Positions 40,791 through 52,234 of a DNA stretch of 64,000 nucleotides are shown piece after piece. Position 1 is the first letter of the stretch, and each line of letters opens with the position of its first letter. Position numbers and translations under genes: made by a program. The stretch comes from Ignavibacteriota bacterium. Its GTDB lineage: Bacteria > Bacteroidota > Ignavibacteria > Ignavibacteriales > Ignavibacteriaceae. The stretch spans positions 1,060,001-1,124,000 of the forward strand of contig CP053447.1 of NCBI GenBank assembly GCA_013285425.1, in the 5' to 3' direction. The notes beneath the pieces are model-generated. The model worked only from the letters and a program-made list of their open reading frames with translations. It ran no database searches and had not been told where the DNA came from.

Positions 40791-40828
40791 AAGTGTAGAT
40801 TATCTTAGAGTTGAATTATAAATGAAAA

Positions 40829-40855
40829 AACCTCTCAGTATTGAGAGGTTTTTTG
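40829..40855 (+). terminator. Intrinsic terminator after the SDR gene
   Basis: Nine-base stem AACCTCTCA / TGAGAGGTT, four-base loop, followed by TTTTTTG with an A-run upstream. It lies between convergent genes, so it may serve both the SDR gene and the STAS gene. Confidence 0.85.
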
Positions 40856-40907
40856 CACTAACCAATGAACAACGAATATATGCTTCCCTAAAACTGGTTC
40901 CAATATA

Positions 40908-41316
40908 TTAAGCTATTATTGGAGATCCTTGTGCGAGATAATAATTCTGATCGCCTCTTATCTCGAAACTTTTTATTGCTTCATCTAAAGTGTCATACAA
41001 ATTAAATACATTCAAAGTACCTGCTTTTTCCATCAATGCCTTAGCTACTTCATCTGGTTTTTACAATCCTGATATCACCATTAATTTTTGCACTTGATTT
41101 CAAAGCTAAAACTAAAACACCTAAAAACGTGGAATCAATGAACTCACATCTGCTGATATCTACTATAATTTTTTGCTGTTTATGAGCAGATATTAACTCA
41201 TCAAGATTTTTCTTTAATACATTTGCTTCTTTATAAGTAGCACGACTTAAATTAACTACTTGAATAATGATATCGTTAATATGCAGCCTTTCGAAATCTT
41301 CTGATATCGCCCTCAT
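40908..41316 (-). pseudogene. STAS-domain protein (anti-sigma factor antagonist family), frameshifted
   Basis: Leftward gene. The first 88 residues form a SpoIIAA/RsbV-like STAS domain: IIVDISRCEFIDSTFLGVLV has the conserved Asp-Ser, the site phosphorylated in this family. The frame then ends at 41050 in VKTR. Removing one A from the A5 run (T5 at 41058-41062 on the plus strand) continues it as VKPDEVAKALMEKAGTL and then FNLYDTLDEAIKSF, the normal end of a STAS domain, to a stop at 40908 (135 residues). It has an AAGGAG ribosome-binding site before the ATG and a sigma-54-like promoter at 41398-41412. Partner kinases of the RsbW type exist, such as the one at 23744-24154. Confidence 0.82.
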
Positions 41317-41397
41317 AACTTTATCTCTCCTTACTTAAAATTATATTTTTGTCCCCTGTTATTTGAAATAGTTTAAGCATGCACAGTGCCGAAATTG

Positions 41398-41412
41398 GCA
41401 AAATTTGTTCCA
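41398..41412 (-). promoter_or_regulatory. Sigma-54-like (-24/-12) promoter candidate for the STAS gene
   Basis: Read on the minus strand: TGGAAC, five bases, TTGC. The invariant GG and GC are 10 bases apart; one base of TGGCAC deviates. The predicted transcription start lies about 70 bases before the STAS ATG. Confidence 0.35.
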
Positions 41413-41540
41413 CACTTGTTATTTCAATTTTTATTAAATTTTGCATATAAATATTAAATATTGACTCATTTTGATATAAGTCTATTTTTTCAATTTCATT
41501 TTGAAATTCTGTAACTGATTAACTTTAACCATTTGGTTTT

Positions 41541-42389
41541 ATGTATAATTTATCTGGTAATACCAATGATTTTTTAACCTCAACAAAAGATCATTATGAA
41601 AATTTTCCTGTTGCTTCTTTTCTGATCCCTAAAGATTATCGGAAAGATATTGCGATTGTTTATTGGTTTGCCAGAACTGCTGATGATATTGCTGATGAAG
41701 GTATATTTGATGCTGATTACCGATTTGAAAAATTAGAACATTTCGAAAAACAATTTATTTATTCATTGGAAAATGAATCTGAGAATGTAAATTTTAATTT
41801 GCTTTCTACGATAATAAAAAAGAATAATTTATCAACTAATTATTTTATTGATCTTATATCTGCTTTTAAGCAGGATATAACAAAATTCCGGTATGAAAAT
41901 TATTCGCAGGTTCTGGACTATTGTAAACGATCTGCAAATCCGGTTGGCAGAATACTATTAGAATTATTTAAAGTTCGTGATGAAAATGCAGTTAAATGCT
42001 CGGATAAAATTTGTACTGCTTTGCAGCTGACAAATTTTTATCAGGATACCGGTATTGATTATAAAAAAGGGCGTATCTATTATCCGAAGGACGAAATGAA
42101 AATGTTTTCTGTCACCGAAAAAATGTTTGAGTTAAAAGAAAATAATTCTAATATTAAAGCGTTGGTAAAATATAATATTGATAGAACTCAACAGTTGTTC
42201 AATGAAGGTCGTGATATAATAAATTATCTTTCCGGCAGATTTAAATATGAAATAAAGTGGACAATATCCGGCGGAGAAAAAATTTTATCAAAGATCGTAA
42301 AAAAAGATTTTAATGTTTTCAGTTATCGTCCTGTATTGAATAAGTTTGATTATTTTAATTTACTGATTAAGTCTATGTTTAATGGTTGA
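41541..42389 (+). CDS. hpnC: Squalene synthase HpnC
   Basis: 282-residue trans-isoprenyl diphosphate synthase of the squalene/phytoene synthase family. The first aspartate-rich motif is FARTADDIADE near residue 49, and the second is NFYQDTGIDYKKGRIYYP near residue 171. In the three-enzyme route HpnD makes presqualene diphosphate, HpnC converts it to hydroxysqualene and HpnE to squalene. Position before hpnD and hpnE supports the assignment. The 3' end overlaps hpnD by eight bases. Confidence 0.88.
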   Translation: MYNLSGNTNDFLTSTKDHYENFPVASFLIPKDYRKDIAIVYWFARTADDIADEGIFDADYRFEKLEHFEKQFIYSLENESENVNFNLLSTIIKKNNLSTNYFIDLISAFKQDITKFRYENYSQVLDYCKRSANPVGRILLELFKVRDENAVKCSDKICTALQLTNFYQDTGIDYKKGRIYYPKDEMKMFSVTEKMFELKENNSNIKALVKYNIDRTQQLFNEGRDIINYLSGRFKYEIKWTISGGEKILSKIVKKDFNVFSYRPVLNKFDYFNLLIKSMFNG

Positions 42390-43224
42390 TTCAGCTAAAA
42401 ATATTTCTAAAAAAAGCAAAAGCAGTTTTTATTATGCTTTTAATCTACTTCCGGAAGAAAAGCGCGAAGCAATGAATACTGTTTATGCATTTTGCAGAAA
42501 GACCGACGATATTGTTGATGAAAACTTTGATTCAACTGATTTAAAATATGAAAAACTTAGAAAGTGGAGAATTGAGTTCGAAAAAAGTTTTTCCGGTCAC
42601 TCAGATTATGTTTTACTGAATAAACTCGGTACAACGATTTCTAAATTTAATATTCCATTAGATCCATTCTTTGAATTGATTAAAGGTATGGAGATGGACC
42701 TTCAAAAGGACAGGTATAAATCATTTGATGATCTTCAGCTTTATTGCTATCGTGTTGCCTCAACAGTAGGACTTATATGTATCGAAATATTTGGCTATAA
42801 ACATACTTCAACAAAACAATTTGCTGTTGATCTGGGTATAGCATTGCAATTAACAAATATCTTACGAGATATAAGTAAAGATGCAAAGAATGGCAGAATC
42901 TATCTTCCGCAGGATGACCTGAATAAGTTTAACTATTCAGAATCAGATTTATTTTCACTCAATTATAATAATAATTTCCGTGAGCTGATGATTTACCAAA
43001 CTTCAAGAGCAAAAATGTACTTTGATTCTGCAACTTCTCATCTTAATCTTGAAGACAAAAAAACAATGTTTGCCGCACGGGCGATGCAGCATATCTATTA
43101 TAAAATTCTCGAAAAAATTATTGATAAAAACTATGATGTTTATAATAATGAAATTAAAGTGAATAAAATTGAAAAAGTTGGAATAGCTTTAGGAGTTTGG
43201 GCTAAGTATAATTTAGTATATTAA
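42382..43224 (+). CDS. hpnD: Presqualene diphosphate synthase HpnD
   Basis: Condenses two farnesyl diphosphates to presqualene diphosphate. 280 residues, with SFYYAFNLLPEEKREAMNTVYAFCRKTDDIVDE (residues 16-48; the DDxxDE site), LYCYRVASTVGLICIEIFGY near residue 126 and LTNILRDISKDAKNGRIYLP near residue 156. A phytoene-synthase role is possible in principle, but the hpnC and hpnE neighbours favour squalene. Its stop directly abuts the hpnE ATG. Confidence 0.9.
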   Translation: MVDSAKNISKKSKSSFYYAFNLLPEEKREAMNTVYAFCRKTDDIVDENFDSTDLKYEKLRKWRIEFEKSFSGHSDYVLLNKLGTTISKFNIPLDPFFELIKGMEMDLQKDRYKSFDDLQLYCYRVASTVGLICIEIFGYKHTSTKQFAVDLGIALQLTNILRDISKDAKNGRIYLPQDDLNKFNYSESDLFSLNYNNNFRELMIYQTSRAKMYFDSATSHLNLEDKKTMFAARAMQHIYYKILEKIIDKNYDVYNNEIKVNKIEKVGIALGVWAKYNLVY

Positions 43225-44507
43225 ATGAAAAAGTGTCTTATCATCGGCGGCGGAATTTCGGGACTTACCGCTGCATCTTACCTTGTATCAAAAAAAATTA
43301 AAGTTACTCTGTTGGAATCCTCACCAAAGCTTGGCGGCAGAGCCTATTCCTTTTTTGATCAGGAGACCCAAACAATTCTGGATAACGGACAGCATATAAT
43401 GATGGGCTGTTTTAATGAGACATTAGATTTACTTAATCTTATTGAAGCAAAAGACAATTTTATTTTTCAAAAAAATCTAAAAATAGAATTTTTACATGAA
43501 GAATTTGGAAATATTAATCTTAATGCTGATAAATGGTTTTACCCGTTCAATTTACTTTCGGCATTATTAAAATTTAAAATTTTTGATAATCGGGATAAAC
43601 TTCAATTAATAAAATTCCTGCTTTCTCTTCCATTCCAGAGTAAAAAAAGCTAAACAATATCACTGTTAAACAATGGCTTATTGAATCTGAACAGACTGAA
43701 AATCTTATAAAATATTTTTGGGAGATAATAGGAATCGGTGCATTAAATTCAAGTATCAGCAAAGCTTCGGCATTGTTGTTTTATGAAATTATTACTCAGA
43801 TTCTTTATCGTGGAAATTTTGCATCAACAATCATTCTTCAAAAGAATGGGCTAAGCAAAAGTTTGATCGATCCATTGAATAGTTTTATTGTTAAAAATAA
43901 TGGCGATATCATTTTATCAAATAAAGTGAATCGATTAGTTATCGAAAAAGATAATGTTGTTTCGGTTTTAACCGGAGATGAGAAGTTAAGTGATTATGAT
44001 TATCTAATTTCTGCTATACCGTTATACTCATTAGCCAGAATTATTGACCTTAATATCCTGAACATAAATATTCAATTTGAGTACTCTTCAATTCTTAATA
44101 TCCACTTATGGATAGAGGGACTTAACCTTAAAGAAAAATTTTACGGATTTCTTGATTCACCTTTGCATTGGATTTTTGTAAAAGACGAGCATTTCAACAT
44201 TGTTATTAGTGATGCAGATTATCTTATAGAAAAAGATCAAAATGAAATTATGGAATTGGTAATAAACGAATTGAAAAGATTTTTTCCTGTCGCTGCTGAT
44301 GCTGTAAAAAAATATAAGATAATAAAAGAAAAGAAAGCTACTTTCATTCCAGCTAATAAAGTTAATAAGTTAAGACCAGAGGCTGAGACTAAAATTAAAA
44401 ATTTGTTTCTTGCCGGAGACTGGACAAATACAGGACTGCCGGCAACTATTGAAAGTGCGGTTAAAAGCGGAAGGATTGCAGCAGAAAAGGTTTTAAAAAA
44501 TATTTAA
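43225..44507 (+). pseudogene. hpnE: Hydroxysqualene dehydroxylase HpnE, frameshifted
   Basis: FAD-dependent amine-oxidase-fold enzyme. The N terminus has the FAD motif IIGGGISGLTAASYL, then LLESSPKLGGRAYSF and LDNGQHIMMG. The first frame ends at 43653 after an A7 run (43642-43648). Adding one A there reads on in the second frame as KKKLNNITVKQWLIESEQ and continues without a stop through RGNFASTI to the FAD-binding end LFLAGDWTNTGLPATIESAV. The repaired protein is 427 residues, normal for HpnE. Because both halves remain conserved, error or recent slippage is more likely than decay. A hopene cyclase gene is not in the window. Confidence 0.86.
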
Positions 44508-44517
44508 TAGAAAAACT

Positions 44518-45012
44518 ATGAACGAAAAAGCAAGATATTATATTCAGAAACTTCAACTTAAAAAACATCCTGAAGGCGGATATTACAGAGAAATTTATCG
44601 GGCTGCAGAAATGCATTATGTTGATTCAATTCCAAAAGCATTAAGAAGAAATATCTCTACTTCAATTTACTTTCTGTTGGAAGGTAAACAGATATCAAAA
44701 TTTCATAGACTTAAATCAGATGAGCAGTGGCACTTTTATAATGGTTCAGCAGTTAAAATTTATGTAATTGATGAGAGAGGAAAGCTAATTGAATATTTAT
44801 TAGGCGGTAATTTGGCTAAAGGGGAATCATTTCAGATTGTTATTAATAAAAATAATTGGTTTGCTGCTGAGTTACTGAATAAACGTAGTTATGCATTAAT
44901 CGGTTGTGCGGTTGCACCTGGTTTTGATTTTGAGGATTTTGAACTCGCTGATAGTAATCTGTTGATGGAAAAGTATCCTTTCTTTTCCGAATTGATAAAG
45001 AAACTGACTTGA
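44518..45012 (+). CDS. Cupin protein of the DUF985 family
   Basis: 164-residue single-domain cupin. The family hallmarks are KHPEGGYYREIYR near residue 17, STSIYFLLEGKQISKFHRLKSDEQWHFY with its metal-type His and Glu residues near residues 50-78, and GCAVAPGFDFEDFELAD near residue 129. Biochemical role unknown; often annotated as a sugar-epimerase-like cupin. It starts ten bases after hpnE, on the same strand, so it is in the same operon. Confidence 0.85.
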   Translation: MNEKARYYIQKLQLKKHPEGGYYREIYRAAEMHYVDSIPKALRRNISTSIYFLLEGKQISKFHRLKSDEQWHFYNGSAVKIYVIDERGKLIEYLLGGNLAKGESFQIVINKNNWFAAELLNKRSYALIGCAVAPGFDFEDFELADSNLLMEKYPFFSELIKKLT

Positions 45013-45138
45013 CATTTTAAGATTGGATTAAATACTAAAAATTTACCTTATTTTATTTGAATAAATTAAATAAGTTATTTCGTGTTGATAATTTGGATTA
45101 AATAGAATATTGAATTTATAGTCCATTTTCTCTAATTT

Positions 45139-48100
45139 TTGCCGCGAAAAATAAAAAAAGAGGAATCTTATCGGGAATACATTTACGATTGTTTTGTTTC
45201 ACTTTACCAGGGAATTCGTATTAAACGTAAAATAAAAAATTTCATAGCTGAAGCGCTTAAAATTTTAGCAGCTTCCGCCGTGATGTTTTATGCAGGTATA
45301 AATCTCGGTTTTGGTTCCGGATATAAATCTCAAGTGAATGAAGCTATGCTTCAGGCAGCTTGTTATGATTTTATCTCATCCCAAAATTCATTTGAACTTC
45401 CGAATCAATCAGAGCCTTTACATCAAACTCCTGTTTTTAATAAACAAGAGGATTTCTCTGTCTTTTTTAATGATTTTTCATATCCTGATTCCCCTGTAGT
45501 TGCAATTGACGATTCTGTTCTGATGGTAAAGGATGACTCATTGCATATTTCTTCTGATTCACTTCAATTAACTGATACAACAAAGATAACCGACCCATTT
45601 AAAAAAAATGTAAAAGTTAACGAGGATTCTTTAAGATTAGTTAAAATGTCGCTTGATTCAACGGCACGTTTGCAATATTTCCGATATCAGCGAGAAGACA
45701 TTCCATACACAACATTAGCTCAAAAAAAGAGATCAAAATTTTTTGTAGAGCCTTCGCCAGCATATAAAACAAGAAAAGTTACTATTGATTCAACTGGTAA
45801 GTATGTTGAGATACAGGATATTATTGCAGGTAAACCCTCAAAAATTATTCTTCGCATTCCGATTGAGGAATATATAGAAGCACGTTTGGAACTTGAAGAA
45901 AGAAAAAAATGGGAATCGCTTGGCTATGCTTATGAACTTAAAGAATCAAAAGTAGGGTTAAGTGAGTTAATTAAAAGTTTTACTGATTTTGAAATTCCAT
46001 TGCCAAGTGTAGGTGTGTGCTGAGCATTTTTGGAACGCCTAAGATAAGTCTGAAAATAGGCGGTTCAGTTCAAATACATGGTGCTTGGCGAAATGAAACA
46101 ACTGAAGGTGTTACCGCATCTCGGCTGGGTAATACAAGAAACGAACCCGATTTTAAGCAGCAAGTTCAGATAAATGTAAATGGAACAATCGGTGATAAAC
46201 TGAATATTGTCGCTGATTGGAATACAGAAAGAACATTTGAATATGAGAATCAGCTTAAAATAAAATATACAGGTTATGAAGATGAGATTATTCAAAGCAT
46301 AGAAGCAGGAAATGTTTCATTGCAAACATCTCCGCTGGTTGGCGGAAGCGAAGCTTTGTTTGGAATTAAGGCTCATTTTAAAATGGGACCTTTTTCTTTA
46401 ACTACAATTGCGAGCCAGAAAAAAGGAGAAACAAAAGAAGTTCAGGTTTCCGGTGGAACTTCTGAAACACCATTTCAAAAAAGAGCTTATGAATATTCAA
46501 CTAATCACTTCTTTCTTGATACGATTTATGCATCTCAAACATATAAGATTTTTGAAAATTATTACGGAAAACCAACTCCTGAAATCAACAGTAATATGCT
46601 TGTTACTCAAATTGAGGTCTGGAAATCTATTAACGTAATATCACCCGACAGGTCTAAAGAAAGAAATGCAAATGTTTATATTGATTTGCCGGAAATTGGT
46701 GTTGGTGAGGTTTATGCTCAAAGCTATCGCGATGATCTTTCTAATACAATCCCGGGTAAAACTGATGCAAGCCGGTTTATTCTTCTGACAGAAGGCGTTG
46801 ATTATACACTTCATCCCGAGACAGGATTTATAACACTTAAAACTACAGTCAATGATAATGATATTATTGCAGTTGCGTTTCGCCGTGAAAATGGTCCAGG
46901 TGCCAGTGATGATAGAGTATGTGGAGAATTCTTGGTGCCCGGAAGTACTGATACAACCAGACTTGTATTAAAAATGGTTAAACCTCGTAATCTTCAGCCT
47001 CAGTTTAAAATTGCCTGGTCTTTAATGTTGAAAAATATTTATGCACTCGGACCCAGAAATATTAAGAGGGAAGGTTTTGAATTTGACATTCAAAGAGAAG
47101 TTGAAGGGCAAGAACCTGTCAGCGAAATCGGCACTGTCAGATTTCTCAATGCATTTGGACTTGACTTACTCAATTCCAGTTCTCAGCCTCAGCCTGATAA
47201 CATATTTGATTTCCGACCGGAGATTACAATCTTTCAGGAAACAGGCGAAGTAATTTTCCCAACTCTTGAACCATTTGGGCAAAATCTTCCTGCCGGATTA
47301 GATAACGCTGTTTATAATTTTAATGAAGTTTATGATACTACAAAGAATGCTGCATCTCAGAAGAAATTAAAAGATAAATGGATACTTGTCGGTAAAAGTA
47401 AAGGTACTTCTACATCGATTTATCAACTGGGATTTAATATTGTAGAAAATTCAGTAAAAGTATTACTCAATGGAAGAGAACTTTCACCGGGTTCTGATTA
47501 TTCAGTTGATTATAATACAGGGCAGTTAACTATCAGAAATGATGCAGCATTAGTTCCGGGAGCCGATCTTAAAATAACATACGAACAAAACGATCTTTTT
47601 CAACTCGCATCAAAAACATTACTTGGTGCACGCGGAATTTATGAATTTTCTAAAAAGACTAAGCTTGGTTTTTCAGTTTTAAATTTAAATCAGCAGACAT
47701 TAAGTGATAAAGTAAGAATAGGTGAAGAACCATTAAGTAATACTATTTATGGATTAGACTTTTCAACTTCAGCAGATTTGCCCTTTGTTACAAAATTACT
47801 TGATAATGTTTTTTCGACAAGAGAAATGTCAACCTTTAATCTTACAGGTGAATATGCATATATTGATCCTGATCCCAACACAAAGAAAAGTACAATACTA
47901 TCTGATAAGGGAAAAAGTATTGCATATATTGATGACTTTGAAGGTACAAAAAAGACGATTCCAATCGGTGTCTCTTATACTGCATGGAAAGATTTAAGTC
48001 CGCCGGATTCCTTATTATATAATCCCGGATTAACCAAACAGCAATTGATGGAATATAAAGGTAAATCTTTTTGGTTTACAGAAACCCCTTCAACCGTTAC

Positions 48101-51100
48101 TGTAGATGATATCTATTATGGGAAGAAGCAGGTAGCCCGTTCAGATCAGCAAGTAACAGTTATGGACTATGTGTTTTTACCAGATACACCCGGTACGTAT
48201 AATTACTTCCCTCAGCTTCAGCAGCGTAATAAATCCTGGGGCGGAATAATGAAAGTTCTTTCTTCAACAGCAAGTAATCTTATTGAAGAAAATATAGAGT
48301 ATATTGAATTCTGGGCACAGATAATGACAGCACCGGGAGATGCAAAAATCTATATTGATCTTGGTAAAATAAGTGAAGATGTTATCCCGAATAATAAACT
48401 TGATACAGAAGACAAAGACGGGAATGATGCAATTGATGTTGATGGTAAAGAGGATACCGGAATTGATGGAATGACTGATGAACAAGAGCGTGCTCTTTAT
48501 CCCGGGCGAGGGAATGATCCAAGCGGTGATAATTTCTTTTTTCAAAGGAGTAACCCGCCAAATCTTTTTGATTATTACAATATTAATGGAACTGAGGGCA
48601 ACGCAATTCTGACAGATATTGGCAGAATCCCGGATACAGAAGATCTAAATAGAAGTGGAAACCCTGATTTAGCTAATAGTTACTTTAGGTATGAAATTCC
48701 GCTTGATACCAACTCACAGACAAATCCATTTATCGCGGGCGGCGGTTTCAATCCTAATCCGAATAAAAAGTGGTTTTTGTACCGGATTCCTCTTAAAGAT
48801 TATATGAATAAAATCGGGGAGGATGCAAGTTTTTCAAATGTTGAATTCATCAGGCTTTTTTTCCATGGTGTTGAAAACATGGTTCATTTCAAAATTACTG
48901 AGTTTAACTTAGTCGGTAATCAATGGCACAAAAACCTGCCGGATTCAATTGCAAATACCGATACTGTTTTATCTGTATCTGTTGTAAGCCTTGAAGAGAA
49001 TCCAAATTACACAAGCCCTCCGGGTGTTTTTCAGGAGAGAGACCGGACTAATCCTGATGAAGTAGTTTATAGAAATGAGCAGTCTCTTTCAATGATTATT
49101 AAAGATCTTGAAGAAGGCGATAAGAGAGAAGTTGTTAAATATCTTTTCAGACCATTGGATGTTTTTAATTACAGACAAATGAAATTGTTTATACATGGCG
49201 AAGCAAATAATATTTCAGGTTCTATCTCTTATGTTGATACGCTTAACGGTGCATTTCAGTATTCATCTGAAGTATATTTTAGATTTGGCGGTGATACAAA
49301 TAACTATTACGAATATCGTCAGCCTGTATTTGCCGGATGGAATGAAATTACAATTAATTTTGATCAGCTTACTGCATTAAAACAAGCTAGGGGAGATTCA
49401 ATTACTGTTCCTTACAGATTACCTGTTGAAGGTGCACCTTTGGGACATTTTTATGTAATTAAAGGAAATCCGACTTTAACAAATGTAAAATTTTTATCTG
49501 TAGGGATTTTTAATCTTAATAATGGATTTAATCCCGGTTCATTATCTGGCGAAGTATGGGTAAACGAGCTTCGTGTTGTAGGAGCTGATGATTCACCCGG
49601 CTGGGCGTATAGTTTTTCATCTTCGTTAAAGCTGGCAGATTTTGCAACAGTTTCATTTAATTTAAGGGAAAATAATCCTTACTTCCACAGACTTACAGAC
49701 AGATTTGGAAGCAGAATACAACAGACTAACTGGTCTGTTTCTACTGATGTTAATTTATTAAAGTTAATTCCTTTCAACCTGCCTGAAAGTAATTTGAGAT
49801 TGAATTACTCGCATACAGAAACAAAAGGAAAACCTTTATACATCCCCGGTAGTGATGTTAAAGTGGATCAGGCAGTTCAAAAGCAAAAGGAATTATTCGA
49901 CCAGGATACAACTGGTTTAGTAAAATCACCAGAATTAGTCAGAGAAGAAACTGAAAGCGAATCTATCTCCGATTCATGGTCTGCATCAAATATTAAAATC
50001 AAGATACCATCTAAGTTTTGGTTAATACGTGATACATTTAATGCATTAACTTTAGGTTTTAATTATAATAAAGCTTTCAGCAGAAGCCCAACTGTTCTTT
50101 CAAACAGAAGCTGGGTATGGAATGCCAACATTAATTATGGAATTTCTCTTAGTCCAACATATTTTATAAAACCAATTGATATTCCGGTCATTGGAATTTT
50201 CTTTGCACTGTTAAGAGATTACAGCGATACCAAGATTTATTATACTCCGCAGAATTTCAATCTTACTTTAACGGCGAACAGAACTTCATCAACAAATATA
50301 ACCAGACCAAGAAGTAACACACCTTCAAACACGGTTTCTTCGAGGGATTTTACTACTACACGTGGATTTAATTTTTCATGGAAATTAACTGAGGGCGGAT
50401 TCTTAAATCTAACTACTAGCTATGCATTAAATATTAGTTCATCACTTGCATATTTGGAAACTTTAAATGATTCAGCAGCTACACCAAGATCCGAGGGTGA
50501 TATATGGCGGGATATTTTTAACGGTGCATTTTTTGGCAGAGACAGCCGTTATCAGCAAAATTTTGATTTAAGAACAGCACCACGTCTGCCTTCGTTATTT
50601 AACTTAAACAAGTTTTTTACTTTGACTGCTTCGTATAATGCAAGTTATCAGTGGCAAAATGATTTCAGACAGCCGCTGGTAGGCAGAAGTGCAGGTAATT
50701 CAAACAAATCATCTATTGGATTAACAATGAGATGGAAATCGCTGTTTGATCCTTTGTTTGCTGAAAAAAAGGAAGATCAAAAAAATCAGCAGAAAAATAT
50801 TCCGCCCAAAGAAAAGCAAATAGTAAGACAAGAACCAAAAATTCGTGTTGATTCCTTAGGTAATCCAATTGCTTATGTTGATTCAGCACAAATATTAGAT
50901 TCACTCCTTTTAGAAGAAGGTAAACCATCTGTATTATCTAAAGCGTTAAATTTTCTTGTGGCATCAGCAAAATATATTTTATTTGATTATGAAATGATCT
51001 CTTTTAATTATTCAAATGATAACTCTATATCAAAATCGGGGCTGCTGGCTAAAGGTACCGGATTTAGTAATTTTTGGGGATTGTTTTATGATGCAGATGC

Positions 51101-52185
51101 TGGTCCAACCCGGGGATTTATGCTTGGAATAAACGGCGATGTCGGTCCAAGGGCTTTGATGCCGAATATGAACCTTAATGATGTGTTTTCAGTTAAAAAT
51201 AATTTTGATTTTAAAACATCACGCCCGTTGTGGGAAGGAGCAAAAATAGATATTAACTGGAAGAGCGGATGGTCGCAAAACAAAAATGCAACCATAACAA
51301 GAGATCAGGATGGTAATATTTATGTATCAAATGTTACTGCAAGCGGAACTTTGACACGTTCATTCCTGACATTTCCTCCTGTGTTATTTCTATCTGTATT
51401 TAATAGCGGTATTAAACAAGTTGCTGAATTATATAATCCCAATGATCCTAACTCAAGTTTATCAAATGCTTTTGTAAAAGGGTTTGAAAGTTTACCTATC
51501 CTTTCAAATTTTGGATTCTTAAGCAGCGTATCCAAGTATATTCCAAGACCAAACTGGCGGTTAACACTGGGATGGTCTCGAAAAATTACCGCTGCTTAAA
51601 TCTATTGCTCAGAGAATTTCATTAGATCATTCATATTCATCAACATATACGGAAGGATGGAAACTTAGCAGGGATGGCAATGAAGAAGTTCAGGTTCAAA
51701 AAATAGAGTATGGTTTTTCTCCTTTAGCCGGATTAAGTCTTACATTCGGACAGCTTTGGGGCGGTAATTTGAGTGGTAATCTGAAATATTCAACCCGTAC
51801 ATCTTTTGATCTTGGAGTTACAACAAATAATATTACTGAAAATTTTTCGAAGGATATCGGATTTACGCTTCAGTTTTCAAAATCAGGATTTGAACTGCCG
51901 CTGTTTGGATTGGCACTTAAAAATGATATTGAATTTAGTCTGGCATATTCCAGTACCAGAAGTGCTTCTGTAAGATATGATATGAAAGATTTTAAAGAAG
52001 ATGGTACTCCTCAAGATGGTTCAACAAGGGTAACGATAGAACCGAGAATCAAATATACAATTAGTGCAAAGGTTACACTCTCTATCTTTTATAAACGTTC
52101 TACTACTGAACCTGAAGGTGCTTCCAGAATACCGCCTACAACGATTAATGAAGCGGGATTAGATGTAAGTATTTCTATAAATTGA
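45139..52185 (+). pseudogene. sprA: Type IX secretion outer-membrane channel SprA/Sov, two frameshifts
   Basis: SprA is the giant outer-membrane barrel through which type IX cargo leaves the periplasm. Three frames make one protein of about 2,349 residues, in the usual size range. The first frame (45139-46023) has an N-terminal membrane segment and ends IPLPSVGVC. The main frame (46017-51599) opens LSIFGTPKISLKIGGSVQIHG, which continues that sentence if two bases are removed from the GTGTGTG tract (46010-46016). The main frame ends GWSRKITAA at 51599. The last frame reads GLEKLPLLKSIAQRISLDHS and on to 52185. The body shows the SprA pattern: repeated barrel strands and an acidic calcium-site-like stretch (about 48400-48540). 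Start TTG, because TAA lies two codons upstream in frame. Confidence 0.88.
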
Positions 52186-52234
52186 TGATTGATTAGAAGA
52201 AATTTTGAAATTATTATAAACTGGTTTTTAAAAT

